56,689 nt of DNA, from the NCBI GenBank assembly GCA_036794395.1, contig DAIRGS010000006.1:1-56689 (forward strand), given 5' to 3'. This document shows positions 18,084 to 26,276 of the stretch, one piece after another. The notes under the pieces are model-generated. The model was not told the origin of the DNA and ran no database searches. It saw nothing but the letters and a program-made list of their open reading frames with translations. This DNA comes from DASXMX01 sp036794395 (lineage in GTDB: Bacteria; Planctomycetota; Phycisphaerae; Tepidisphaerales; Tepidisphaeraceae). A program made the position numbers and the translations under genes. Positions within the stretch are counted from its first letter, which is position 1; each line of letters opens with the position of its first letter.

Positions 18084-19108
18084 CTGCTCTCCATCTCGGG
18101 CCTACACAATGCCACCGCCACGCGTATCGCTTCATACAGGCTATTTGGATTGGCCTTTCCCTGCCATGCGATATCCAGCGCGGTGCCGTGATCCACGCTG
18201 GTACGAATCATCGGCAGCCCAAGCGTCACGTTCACCGCCTCATCAAACGCCAGCATCTTAAGTGGGATATGCCCCTGATCGTGATACATGCAGACAAATG
18301 CATCGGTGACGCGCCGCCGGCCCGGCAAAAATGCCGTGTCGGGCGGAAGTGGTCCGTCAATCGCGACTCCCCTCGCGCGCGCCGCTTCAATCGCCGGTAC
18401 AATAAATCGCTCTTCCTCTCGATCTCCAAACAGACCACTCTCACCCGCATGCGGATTGAGCCCACATACCACCAGCTTCGGATCTCTGCCGCGCAGCCGC
18501 CGCATAAAAGTTGCCGTCAGCTCAATCACATCCAGCACCCGCGCGATGCTCAGCAAGCCCGGCACCTGCCCATACCCGACATGCACCGTCACAAAACTGC
18601 ACGTCAATTCCGGCGACGTCAGCATCATGCACGCCCGCGTCGCCCCGGTTCGCTCGGCATAAATCTCCGTATGCCCGGGAAACTTCTCCCCCGCCGCCCG
18701 CAGCGCCTCCTTATGAATCGGCCCGGTAACCACCGCGTCCACTTCATGTGCCATCGCCGCCGTAATCGATCGCTCGATGTACGCAAACGCCGCTTGCCCC
18801 GTCACCCCATCCACATGTCCCGGCCGAATCTTCCCGGCATCCGCGATCGCACGAAGATCGAGAATGGCCGGTGTCGCAAGAGTCTCACACTCGACCGAGA
18901 ATTCATCCGCCTCAATCACCCGCGCATTCACCGGAAGATTAAGTTGCCGCCCCACTCGTGCCAGCACCGAAGCATCCCCGAACACAATCGGCACGCACAT
19001 CTCATTCACGCGTGCTTCAGCCAGCGCTCGAACACAAATCTCCGGCCCGATGCCTGCCGGATCGCCCATGGTAATCGCCACGCGCGGCCTCTTCGTTGCA
19101 ACGCTCAT
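18080..19108 (-). CDS. PdxA-family dehydrogenase, probably PdxA2-type tetronate-4-phosphate dehydrogenase
   Basis: The product is 342 residues, full length for the family. It starts A-I-T-M-G-D-P-A-G-I-G-P-E. Metal-site segments T-G-P-I-H-K-E-A-L, F-P-G-H-T-E and Y-H-D-Q-G-H-I-P-L-K are intact. PdxA proper oxidises 4-hydroxythreonine-4-phosphate in vitamin B6 synthesis. The PdxA2 branch oxidises 4-phospho-D-threonate or erythronate in catabolism. Four-base overlaps with both the permease and the DUF1537 kinase make the catabolic role more likely. A role in B6 synthesis cannot be excluded from sequence alone. Confidence 0.85.
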   Translation of the reverse strand: MSVATKRPRVAITMGDPAGIGPEICVRALAEARVNEMCVPIVFGDASVLARVGRQLNLPVNARVIEADEFSVECETLATPAILDLRAIADAGKIRPGHVDGVTGQAAFAYIERSITAAMAHEVDAVVTGPIHKEALRAAGEKFPGHTEIYAERTGATRACMMLTSPELTCSFVTVHVGYGQVPGLLSIARVLDVIELTATFMRRLRGRDPKLVVCGLNPHAGESGLFGDREEERFIVPAIEAARARGVAIDGPLPPDTAFLPGRRRVTDAFVCMYHDQGHIPLKMLAFDEAVNVTLGLPMIRTSVDHGTALDIAWQGKANPNSLYEAIRVAVALCRPEMESR

Positions 19109-20127
19109 GGCCGGGCCTCCGATACAAGCTTTCCTGGCTGAGGCACCGACTCATCCACGGTAATCGCCGCCGCTGCGCCCGCCCGACGTGCAACCCACGC
19201 CGTCAATAGAGGCACAAGAATCGCGGTTACCACAACACTCGCCGACACCAGAATTGCCGCGGATTTTGCCGCCTCGGCATACGCGGGGTTCGCCGCCGCC
19301 ACGATCGCCGGCACCGCCGCCGCGTTTCCCGCGGTCGATGCCGCCGCCACGCCCGCAACGCCACTCCCCCCACTCAAGCGATCGACCACCCACAGCGCGC
19401 TTCCCGTGAACGCTACCGTAAAGACGCCGAGCAACAACCCAAGAATTCCCGCATGCCAGACATTTGAGGCGTCGATCGTCGTTCCCAGTGTGAACGAGAA
19501 AAACGGAATCAACACCGGAACGCCGCGCCCAAGAAACTCGCGCATTTTCGGATCAAGATTTCCCAGCACCATCCCCGCCACAAGCGGCAATACCGCGCCC
19601 ACCATGGCCGGCCACGGGAAGCTCGACAATCCCGCGACGCCCAGTGTGACCATCGTCAGAAACGGCCCCGATTCCACCGACATCACCGAGTACGCCGCCG
19701 AGTCGCGTGTGCGCCCATACTGCCCCGTCAGCGCCATGTAGAGTCCACCGTTCGTATCGTTCACCGCCGCCACAACCGCCAGCGCCGAAAGTCCACCAAA
19801 GAATCCGCCGCTCACGCTGCCGTTCCCAAGTATTCTTCCAAGCATCACTGCACAGACGATCCCGCATCCAATCTTGGTCGCCAACAGCAAGCCGCCCTTC
19901 TTCAAAACATATGGCGTTGCTTCAAACGCAACGGTAGCTCCAACGCACACGTAAAAAACCGCCAGAATCGGTAGCGGATTCCCGAACAAAGCCCCGGAAA
20001 ATGACCCCAGCAATTTAGGCGCACCTGGAAACAGATTCGCAAGCGCGCACCCGACCAGCAGCGGCACCACCATCATCCCGCCGGGGATTTGGTCGAAAGT
20101 GTCCTTGATCCGAATCGCCCGCATCAT
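19105..20127 (-). CDS. KdgT-family 2-keto-3-deoxygluconate-type permease
   Basis: The product is 340 residues with about ten hydrophobic segments. It starts I-K-D-T-F-D-Q-I-P-G-G-M-M-V-V-P-L-L, which is characteristic of KdgT, and contains A-A-V-N-D-T-N-G-G-L-Y. KdgT imports 2-keto-3-deoxygluconate with protons. Here the downstream genes suggest a four-carbon sugar acid as the actual substrate, which is inference. The stop overlaps the PdxA-type start by four bases. The start lies 34 bases after the stop of the secreted hydrolase gene, so all four are probably cotranscribed. Confidence 0.88.
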   Translation of the reverse strand: MMRAIRIKDTFDQIPGGMMVVPLLVGCALANLFPGAPKLLGSFSGALFGNPLPILAVFYVCVGATVAFEATPYVLKKGGLLLATKIGCGIVCAVMLGRILGNGSVSGGFFGGLSALAVVAAVNDTNGGLYMALTGQYGRTRDSAAYSVMSVESGPFLTMVTLGVAGLSSFPWPAMVGAVLPLVAGMVLGNLDPKMREFLGRGVPVLIPFFSFTLGTTIDASNVWHAGILGLLLGVFTVAFTGSALWVVDRLSGGSGVAGVAAASTAGNAAAVPAIVAAANPAYAEAAKSAAILVSASVVVTAILVPLLTAWVARRAGAAAAITVDESVPQPGKLVSEARP

Positions 20128-20161
20128 CTATCCGCGTATCATCGCGTCGGCGCAACCATTC

Positions 20162-22942
20162 CTACACTTTGGCCGCCGTCGCCCGCATCTGGCGGATCAC
20201 AAAGTACGGCTGATTGTTCCACTCACTCTTAAGCCCTGGGTACAAGCCTGCCTTGGCCTCCGCATCCCGCAGTTCAAAATAATATTGCATCGCAAATGGC
20301 GACTGGGTGTATTCCGCAGGGATGATCGCCCGATACTCGCCCTTCTCGCCCGCCGTCATTTCAGTCGACTGAAACGTCTCCGCCTGATCCACATGCCGAA
20401 AGTAAAGCCGAGGCGCCGGCGCCTTACCGCCAGCCGCGCCAAGGCTCAGCGAGATTGCAATCGCCTTCCCACGCTCAAACGAACCCGGAGCGACATGCTC
20501 CACTTTGAAGTCCGCCCGCTTAGCAGGCTTCAACACCACCTCGATCATTACCGCGACTTTGTCCGATCCAACCGCTGCCGACGCGGCGGGCTGCTTTTCC
20601 TTCAGCCGCGTTTCCATGTCCGCGAGATCTCCATCGATCGCCGGCAACCGATCCTTCCAATGCCCATGCTGAAAATAGCCCGGGCCATAAGTGATCTCCG
20701 CGCGATAAACACCCGTCGCCCGATCCGCCAAATCCGCCCACGCCTGCCGCGCCGCCTTGTACTGCATCAGCGCCTCGGCCCCGGCAACCTCATCCCCCGT
20801 CTTTTCATGCAGTTCCCAGAGAATCCCCGCCCGAAGCTTCTGAGCAAAAAACAACCCCATCTGCGCGACAATGAACACATCCACTGCCATTCGCCGAAAC
20901 GCCGGCGTGCGATCGTCTGTCCCCGCGGCCTTTGTCGCCGCCGCGAGCTGCACCGTCGCATCCCGCGCCAAACCTTCCAACCATGACGCCGCCTCGGCCG
21001 GCGTATATTTGGCGCTCCGCTCGCCCTTGATCAGCAGGTCCGCAAAATCACTGATCCGTGCAAAAAGCTGCGGATCGAGCGGGCTTACATTCCCAAATCG
21101 CTTCGGGCTGGGCGTATCGGCAAACGGATGCTTCCGGGCCGGATTCACGATCGGCATGTTATAAGAAAGCTCCACCCACCATGCCGTGTACGACGCCGAC
21201 TGCGCATGCGCCGTCGTAACCAGCGGCAGAATCCGGCTCGCACTCCCCAGCGCCGCCTCCACCGCCGGCGCCGCCTTGCCGAAATCACTCCGCAAAACCC
21301 GCCGCCAAACCTCCGGCTGCGTCTGGGGGTTGTAAAGCATCCTCCCCCACAGCACGTAGCCGTAGCGATACTTCTCCCAGTCGTCCTTCGTCTTCAACGA
21401 TTCATCCTCATACCCCTGCCGCCCGCCCGCCAGCCCCGACCCCATTCGACCTTTGAATGACATCGGCTCGAATAACTCCGCCCCATCGCTTCCACAGAAG
21501 CTCGATGTCCGCCCATACGCCGCCGCGAACACCGGATCACCCCACAGCAGCATCCGCTGCGTGCCTGGCCACATGCGATGCACGACATGGATCTTCCGGT
21601 CTTCCGTCAGCAAATCCGCATACCCATACCGGGTAAAGCTGCGCGACCCATTGCTCTGGGCGAAGAATCCCTTATCCGTTCGATCCGCCTTCGGCAGTTC
21701 CAGCGTGCGAATCGCTGTCTGCGCATAAGGCAGGCCCATGTGCTCCGCCCAGTACTTCGGCGCCAGCGTCACCGGCATGCCCGTCGCCAAGGCGATATCG
21801 ATAATCTTCTGGTCGCTCCCCTTGGCGTGCATCTCAATTGGAATCTTCCGTCCCGCTTGCACGACTCCTTCAAACACAGTTTTCCAGAAGTCGTAGCTTC
21901 CCTCGGCAATCCCGCTTTCCCCATGAATCCGAAATGTCAGCCCAGACACATTCGGACACGCCTTCAGCAGCGCCGCCAGCGCATCCCGGCAGTAGCTCGC
22001 GTGATTGTCCGAAGAGAGCCCTTCAATCGGATAGTTCACATCCGGGCTGTCGGCGAACACATACTGATGCCCCCACAATCCCAACTGAAAATCAATCCCG
22101 CGCGCCGCACACTCATCCCCGATAAATCGCATCATCACCAGATTGTTATCGCGCTCGGCGTCCGGCAATCCCTTTGCCCGAACCTCATAGCCCGGCACGG
22201 TCAGCAAAAACGGATATGGAAAATAAAAGTACGAATCCTTGATCCGATTCGAAGTGTCATACCCCAGCCCCAGCGCCAGGTGAAACCGGTTAAACCGCTG
22301 CGTCGCCAGCATGTCCAGATACCGCGTCCAGAATCCGCGGTCGTTGTACCAGGGCTTATCCTCCACATCGCTGCAAAACAGCCGTCCAATCCCGCGCACC
22401 ACATTCGCCGGCTGCTCGATCACGGGATGCGTCCCGTTCAACGCCGCCAGCGCCAATTCCCCTCGAGCCACTCCATCCGCCAGATCCGTCAATGCATAAC
22501 CCAATCCCCGCGCATCGGCCCCATACACCAGCAACAGCTTACGCCCGCCATCGCTCCCCGGCACGACCGCAAGCGAGTCCGCCGACTCCGGAAGCGTAAC
22601 GCCCGCCGCACCAGCCAGCTTCCCCGCCATCGCGTTTGATTTGCCGGCAACGATCAGACAGATCGATCCTTCCGGCACATCTTCAAGTCGATGAGCCGTC
22701 CCCACGGGAACATTTCGCGCCGCCAGCGCATTGCGCAACTGCCTCACCGCCCATTGCGCCGCCGGGGCCGAGGCAACCGCATCGGCTGGGTCGCTCACAA
22801 TCGCAACACTCTTGAACTTCACCCCGTCTTTGAGTTCGCCGCCCTCACCGGCTGGTCGGTCGGCGCACCCCGCCACAACCGCCCCTCCCGCCACACACCT
22901 CGCCGCCAAACCCGCCTGCTGCAAGAATTCACGTCGATTCAT
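20162..22942 (-). CDS. Secreted glycoside-hydrolase-like protein, Tat or lipoprotein signal
   Basis: From the ATG at 22942 the product is 926 residues. It begins M-N-R-R-E-F-L-Q-Q-A-G with a hydrophobic stretch ending V-V-A-G-C, which is both a twin-arginine-like and a lipobox signal. Residues about 40-160 resemble the small alpha/beta domain that precedes the barrel in GH20, GH67 and GH84-type enzymes. About 190-560 form a likely TIM barrel (F-N-R-F-H-L-A-L-G-L-G-Y, L-G-L-W-G-H-Q-Y, L-T-F-R-I-H-G-E-S-G). A helical region and a C-terminal Ig-like domain follow. The best guess is an alpha-glucuronidase-like hydrolase; I cannot fix the family. Position upstream of an acid-sugar permease and kinase suggests it releases an acidic sugar. 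Confidence 0.65.
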   Translation of the reverse strand: MNRREFLQQAGLAARCVAGGAVVAGCADRPAGEGGELKDGVKFKSVAIVSDPADAVASAPAAQWAVRQLRNALAARNVPVGTAHRLEDVPEGSICLIVAGKSNAMAGKLAGAAGVTLPESADSLAVVPGSDGGRKLLLVYGADARGLGYALTDLADGVARGELALAALNGTHPVIEQPANVVRGIGRLFCSDVEDKPWYNDRGFWTRYLDMLATQRFNRFHLALGLGYDTSNRIKDSYFYFPYPFLLTVPGYEVRAKGLPDAERDNNLVMMRFIGDECAARGIDFQLGLWGHQYVFADSPDVNYPIEGLSSDNHASYCRDALAALLKACPNVSGLTFRIHGESGIAEGSYDFWKTVFEGVVQAGRKIPIEMHAKGSDQKIIDIALATGMPVTLAPKYWAEHMGLPYAQTAIRTLELPKADRTDKGFFAQSNGSRSFTRYGYADLLTEDRKIHVVHRMWPGTQRMLLWGDPVFAAAYGRTSSFCGSDGAELFEPMSFKGRMGSGLAGGRQGYEDESLKTKDDWEKYRYGYVLWGRMLYNPQTQPEVWRRVLRSDFGKAAPAVEAALGSASRILPLVTTAHAQSASYTAWWVELSYNMPIVNPARKHPFADTPSPKRFGNVSPLDPQLFARISDFADLLIKGERSAKYTPAEAASWLEGLARDATVQLAAATKAAGTDDRTPAFRRMAVDVFIVAQMGLFFAQKLRAGILWELHEKTGDEVAGAEALMQYKAARQAWADLADRATGVYRAEITYGPGYFQHGHWKDRLPAIDGDLADMETRLKEKQPAASAAVGSDKVAVMIEVVLKPAKRADFKVEHVAPGSFERGKAIAISLSLGAAGGKAPAPRLYFRHVDQAETFQSTEMTAGEKGEYRAIIPAEYTQSPFAMQYYFELRDAEAKAGLYPGLKSEWNNQPYFVIRQMRATAAKV

Positions 22943-23095
22943 GGTCTCTCCATCCCCCAAATTCCAGATTTCGCCATATACCTTCCGCCGCAACGCCAAC
23001 GACGCGAACAGCATACCCCACATGCATGCTTTTCCCCCAATCCCCGAGAAATCCGCGAATCACTGCACTCGCGTTTTTGTGTATGGTGTCGGCCG
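22943..23095. promoter_or_regulatory. Divergent intergenic region, presumed promoters
   Basis: These 153 bases separate the start of the secreted-hydrolase operon (minus) from the membrane-protein gene (plus). They must contain both promoters unless transcripts enter from outside. I see no clear -10/-35 pair or operator palindrome. Confidence 0.35.
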
Positions 23096-23761
23096 ATGAA
23101 CGACGAAGCGTCTAAGTTGCCGGCCCCTCCCGCGCCCGGCCCCGAGCCGCGCTGGCCCGCCATCATCGCGGCGTTTGCCGCGGTCGGCCTCTACGCCACC
23201 CTGCCTTCACAGCTGGCAGTCGGCCCCCGCTGGCTCCAGCCTTTGATCATCGGCGGGCTCGTCATTCCCGGCATCATCAGCCATCGAACCGGGTATCATG
23301 CGTTCAATACACTCTTCGGCTATCTCGCCACCGGCGCGATGACGCTGTTCATGGTCTGGTCCCTGGCCCTTCTGGTCAAAGCGCTCCCCTCCCACAAGGA
23401 GCAACCCGTGCTCCTGCTGCGGTCTGCCGTCGCTTTGTGGATCACCAATATTCTGGTCTTTGCCTTGTGGTACTGGCGCGTAGATGCCGGCGGCCCTCAC
23501 GTCCGTCACAAGCGCTCCCCCGAAAACCCCAGCGCCTTTCTCTTCCCGCAGATGACTCTTCCGGAAGATTCGGAAGATGCCAAAACATGGTCCCCCGTCT
23601 TTATGGACTACTTGTTCCTCGCCTTCAACACGAGCACCGCATTTTCCCCAACCGACACACCCGTCCTATCACGCTGGGCCAAGGCCCTGACCATCGTCCA
23701 GGCCGTCATCTCACTTACGGTCATTGTGATTCTCGCGGCCCGAGGCGTGAATATGCTCTGA
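23096..23761 (+). CDS. Polytopic membrane protein, unknown
   Basis: The product is 221 residues from the ATG at 23096. Six hydrophobic segments can be seen: W-P-A-I-I-A-A-F, L-I-I-G-G-L-V-I-P-G, L-F-G-Y-L-A-T-G-A-M, A-L-W-I-T-N-I-L-V-F-A, a weaker D-Y-L-F-L-A-F, and a last I-V-Q-A-V-I-S-L-T-V-I-V. The conserved-looking loop F-N-T-S-T-A-F-S-P-T-D-T before the last helix recalls widespread uncharacterised membrane proteins of the DUF1345 type, but I cannot confirm it. It converges on the GNAT gene with a 9-base gap. Confidence 0.7.
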   Translation: MNDEASKLPAPPAPGPEPRWPAIIAAFAAVGLYATLPSQLAVGPRWLQPLIIGGLVIPGIISHRTGYHAFNTLFGYLATGAMTLFMVWSLALLVKALPSHKEQPVLLLRSAVALWITNILVFALWYWRVDAGGPHVRHKRSPENPSAFLFPQMTLPEDSEDAKTWSPVFMDYLFLAFNTSTAFSPTDTPVLSRWAKALTIVQAVISLTVIVILAARGVNML

Positions 23762-23770
23762 CCGCACCCC

Positions 23771-24286
23771 TCACCCCGCCTGCGGCGCGTGCGGCTCCCG
23801 CGCGTCCCCCGCATATAGGTCCAGATAAAAATAAACCAGTTCCTTATCCCCGAACGTCTTCGTCCGGTAGTGGCGAAACTTGAATTGCTCGAAAAGTTTC
23901 AACGCTGGATCGCGTTCCATAAACGTATCGAGCGTCACCTTTAAATAATTTTGCTCCCGGCAAAACCGCACCGCTGTCTCCACCAGCGCCGTCCCGATGC
24001 CGCGCCGTCGATAATCGGGATGAACCCGCAGTCGCCGGATCTCGCCCACGCCCTCATCGTGGTGCTGCACGCCGATCATCCCGACGATCGGCCCATCCGC
24101 CTCGGCAACCCAGAAATGATTCCCGCTCTTCATGTACTCGCCGATGATATTGTCGATGTCCGCGGCGGTATCATTCTCGGAAAGCTTTCCCCCGATCAAT
24201 CCCTGCTCATAAAGCTCCTGACACGCCGCCTGGTCCGCAACCCCAAAGCTGCGGATCGTTGCGGGGTTGTCATGATTAGCCACCAT
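23771..24286 (-). CDS. GNAT-family N-acetyltransferase
   Basis: The product is 171 residues, standard for a single-domain GNAT. The acetyl-CoA pocket is marked by R-V-H-P-D-Y-R-R-R-G-I-G-T-A-L followed by the helix V-E-T-A-V-R-F-C-R-E. The C-terminal strand F-K-F-R-H-Y-R-T-K also fits. It transfers an acetyl group from acetyl-CoA to an amine; the acceptor cannot be told. It is transcribed alone, divergently from the zinc-ribbon gene. Confidence 0.88.
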   Translation of the reverse strand: MVANHDNPATIRSFGVADQAACQELYEQGLIGGKLSENDTAADIDNIIGEYMKSGNHFWVAEADGPIVGMIGVQHHDEGVGEIRRLRVHPDYRRRGIGTALVETAVRFCREQNYLKVTLDTFMERDPALKLFEQFKFRHYRTKTFGDKELVYFYLDLYAGDAREPHAPQAG

Positions 24287-24457
24287 CTTGTCACATTGTA
24301 GCGGATACGCGTCCGGGAGGGGATGCGCATATCTATTTGCGATTTATCGGATTTGTTCATCTCGCGCTCAACTTCAAGCCAAATCCAGATTTGCCGCACT
24401 TGCGGAGCAACGGAGTTTCGATTCTCCTGCATCCCACTCAATTTTTTCGTCAACTTA

Positions 24458-24487
24458 TGGTCAACATCGTCGTCTTAGATATATAAT
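24458..24487 (+). promoter_or_regulatory. Predicted sigma70-type promoter
   Basis: A perfect TATAAT at 24482-24487 is preceded after 18 bases by TGGTCA (24458-24463), four of six matches to TTGACA. Transcription would start near 24494. That rules out the GTG at 24493 as start of the zinc-ribbon gene and leaves a leader of about 115 bases. Confidence 0.6.
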
Positions 24488-24609
24488 GGTTTGTGTACCG
24501 CATTCGTGCGGCACCACGTCTACTGGGACTGCCTGAACCAACTGCGGGATTTCGTCCGAAAAAGGCGGGACTGGTTAAAACGGGTGGGAAATCGATTGGA
24601 GCGTACTGT

Positions 24610-24930
24610 ATGTCTGCGCCGGTAACCACAATGGGAAAAAAGTTCTGCTTCAAGTGTTCCCAGGAAGTCACTCATGCGCCACGCGTGAAGGACGAAGCCG
24701 GCAATTACTTCTGCGTGCCCTGCGGACAGGCCGAGGAAATCCAGCGCCTGCACGTGAAGGGTGGCATTTGTGGAGGCTGCGGCGAATCCTTCAGCAAATC
24801 CCAGCTCTTGGTCATCGGTGGCCAACAGCTCTGCCCCCGCTGCCGGAAAACCAAGTTCATGGACACCTCCGGTGCCCGCGAAGCCCGACGCCATTTCGTC
24901 AACACAATTAAATCCTTCTTCGGCCGCTAA
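24610..24930 (+). CDS. Zinc-ribbon protein, unknown role
   Basis: The product is 106 residues from the ATG at 24610, with an alternative ATG at 24631. Four C-x-x-C knuckles are visible: C-F-K-C, C-V-P-C, C-G-G-C and C-P-R-C. They should form two treble-clef or rubredoxin-like zinc sites. A basic tail follows (A-R-E-A-R-R-H-F-V-N-T-I-K-S-F-F-G-R). No signal peptide is present, so it is cytoplasmic. It could bind nucleic acid or protein; nothing further can be said. Confidence 0.75.
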   Translation: MSAPVTTMGKKFCFKCSQEVTHAPRVKDEAGNYFCVPCGQAEEIQRLHVKGGICGGCGESFSKSQLLVIGGQQLCPRCRKTKFMDTSGAREARRHFVNTIKSFFGR

Positions 24931-24958
24931 ATCTCTCAACAAACGCGCGGCCCGCTTG

Positions 24959-24992
24959 CCCTCTCTCCTTACGGAGAGGGCTGGGTGAGGGC
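24959..24992. repeat. Single end of the 114-bp palindromic repeat family
   Basis: CCCTCTCTCC-TTAC-GGAGAGGG followed by ctgggtgaggg resembles one terminal hairpin of the elements inserted in dnaE2 and imuB. Only one terminus is present. Confidence 0.6.
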
Positions 24993-25123
24993 CAATGCCG
25001 AGCACCGTTCTTCGCAAGCGGTCCTTTAACTTTTTTCAATCACGTCTATCCGTCTATCCCCGTTTGCGGAATCCACCCCATCCCGTAAGATCATCCGCAC
25101 ACCTTTTTTTGAGGAGGAAGCGG

Positions 25124-26053
25124 ATGAAGAATTTCTCGAAACGCGGAGCCGGTGCGCTCGCGGCCATTGTTCTGATGCTCGTGTCCACGTCCGCACGGGC
25201 GATGGACAAGATCCCCGACGAATACAAAACCAACGGCTTCGCCGCCGGCTGCCAGGCCTACAGCTACAGCAAAGGCTTCACCGTTTTCGAGGCCATCCGT
25301 CTCACCAAAGAAGCCGGAGGGAAAGTCATCGAGCTCTTCCCGGGCCAGCTCATCAGCGACGACGACAAGAAACCCCTAAATCATACCGCAACCACCGAGA
25401 CCGAGCTTGACCAGGTCAAAGCCGAACTGGCCAAGAACCACGTCCTCGCCGTCAACTATGGCGTCGTCACGCCCGGCGGCCGCGATGCCACTAAACGCAA
25501 AGCCGAGTGGCGCAAAGTCTTCGAATTCGCCAAGAAAATGGATCTGTACGGCGTCACCTCCGAGCCCGCCGCCGAAGACATGGACGAGATCGAAAAGCTC
25601 GTCAAGGAATTCGACATCCACTTCTGTATTCACGACCACCCCAAACAAGCCAACAACCCCAACTACAAGTTCTGGGACCCCAATTACGTGCTCTCCCTCG
25701 TCAAAGACCGCGACCCGCGTATGGGCTCCTGCGCCGATACCGGCCACTGGCTCAGCTCCGGCGTCGATCCCATCGAAGCCCTGAAAATCCTCAAAGGCCG
25801 CGTCATGAGCAGCCACCTCAAGGACCGCAACCAGAAAGGCATGCAACACCACGACGTCGCCTGGGGCAAAGGCGTTGGGCAGGTCAAGGAAGTCCTCGAC
25901 GAACTGAAAGCCCAGGGCTTTGTCGGCAACATCAGCATCGAATACGAATCCGACATGGACCGCGATAAAGAAACCAACGCCCCCAAGAGCTACCCCGCCA
26001 TTAAAGAATCCTTCGTCTTCCTCCAACACTACGGCCAAACCGCCCAACGCTAA
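25124..26053 (+). CDS. Exported sugar-phosphate isomerase/epimerase-like TIM barrel
   Basis: From the ATG at 25124, preceded by GAGGAGGAAG, the product is 309 residues. It has a clear signal peptide (A-L-A-A-I-V-L-M-L-V-S-T-S-A-R-A). The mature part is an AP-endonuclease-2/xylose-isomerase-like barrel with F-E-A-I-R-L-T-K-E-A-G-G-K, I-H-D-H-P-K, C-A-D-T-G-H-W and H-L-K-D-R. The His, Asp and Glu of these segments normally bind the metal. Exported members are common in planctomycetes; substrates are unknown. It is followed by a hairpin that may terminate it, then by phosphoglucomutase in the same direction. Confidence 0.85.
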   Translation: MKNFSKRGAGALAAIVLMLVSTSARAMDKIPDEYKTNGFAAGCQAYSYSKGFTVFEAIRLTKEAGGKVIELFPGQLISDDDKKPLNHTATTETELDQVKAELAKNHVLAVNYGVVTPGGRDATKRKAEWRKVFEFAKKMDLYGVTSEPAAEDMDEIEKLVKEFDIHFCIHDHPKQANNPNYKFWDPNYVLSLVKDRDPRMGSCADTGHWLSSGVDPIEALKILKGRVMSSHLKDRNQKGMQHHDVAWGKGVGQVKEVLDELKAQGFVGNISIEYESDMDRDKETNAPKSYPAIKESFVFLQHYGQTAQR

Positions 26054-26081
26054 CGTTTTGGTCAATCGTATTCGCCTGACA

Positions 26082-26109
26082 AAGGGCACGTGCCAGCGCA
26101 CGTGCCCTT
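26082..26109. terminator. Hairpin, probable terminator or REP element
   Basis: AAGGGCACGTGC at 26082-26093 and GCACGTGCCCTT at 26098-26109 form a perfect 12-bp stem with a 4-base loop, 29 bases after the isomerase stop. There is no long T run, so it may instead be an interspersed palindrome. Confidence 0.55.
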
Positions 26110-26163
26110 CCTATTGGCAGAACATTCGCCATCTTTAGTGGGGCGGACATTCGTGTCGGCCCA

Positions 26164-26202
26164 AATCGGTGAGTGGGGGCATTCCTGCCCCCCGAACCGA
26201 TT
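26164..26202. repeat. Compound hairpin repeat
   Basis: Outer arms AATCGGT (26164-26170) and ACCGATT (26196-26202) enclose an inner GGGGGCA/TGCCCCC stem. The adjoining gggcggacattcgtgtc resembles the GCGGAC hairpin at 29500-29520 inside dnaE2. Confidence 0.5.
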
Positions 26203-26276
26203 TGTAAAACCACCATGATTCAAACAATCCTCTCCACCCGCTACCATCCGCGCCAGCAAAATAACGAGGAAGTCGC

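Noticed and set aside
18017..19141. 374-residue plus-strand open frame
   Set aside because: It is antisense to the PdxA-type gene, and its Arg/His/Pro-rich composition has no recognisable motif.
21578..22639. 353-residue plus-strand open frame
   Set aside because: It is antisense to the secreted hydrolase gene and shows shadow-type composition.
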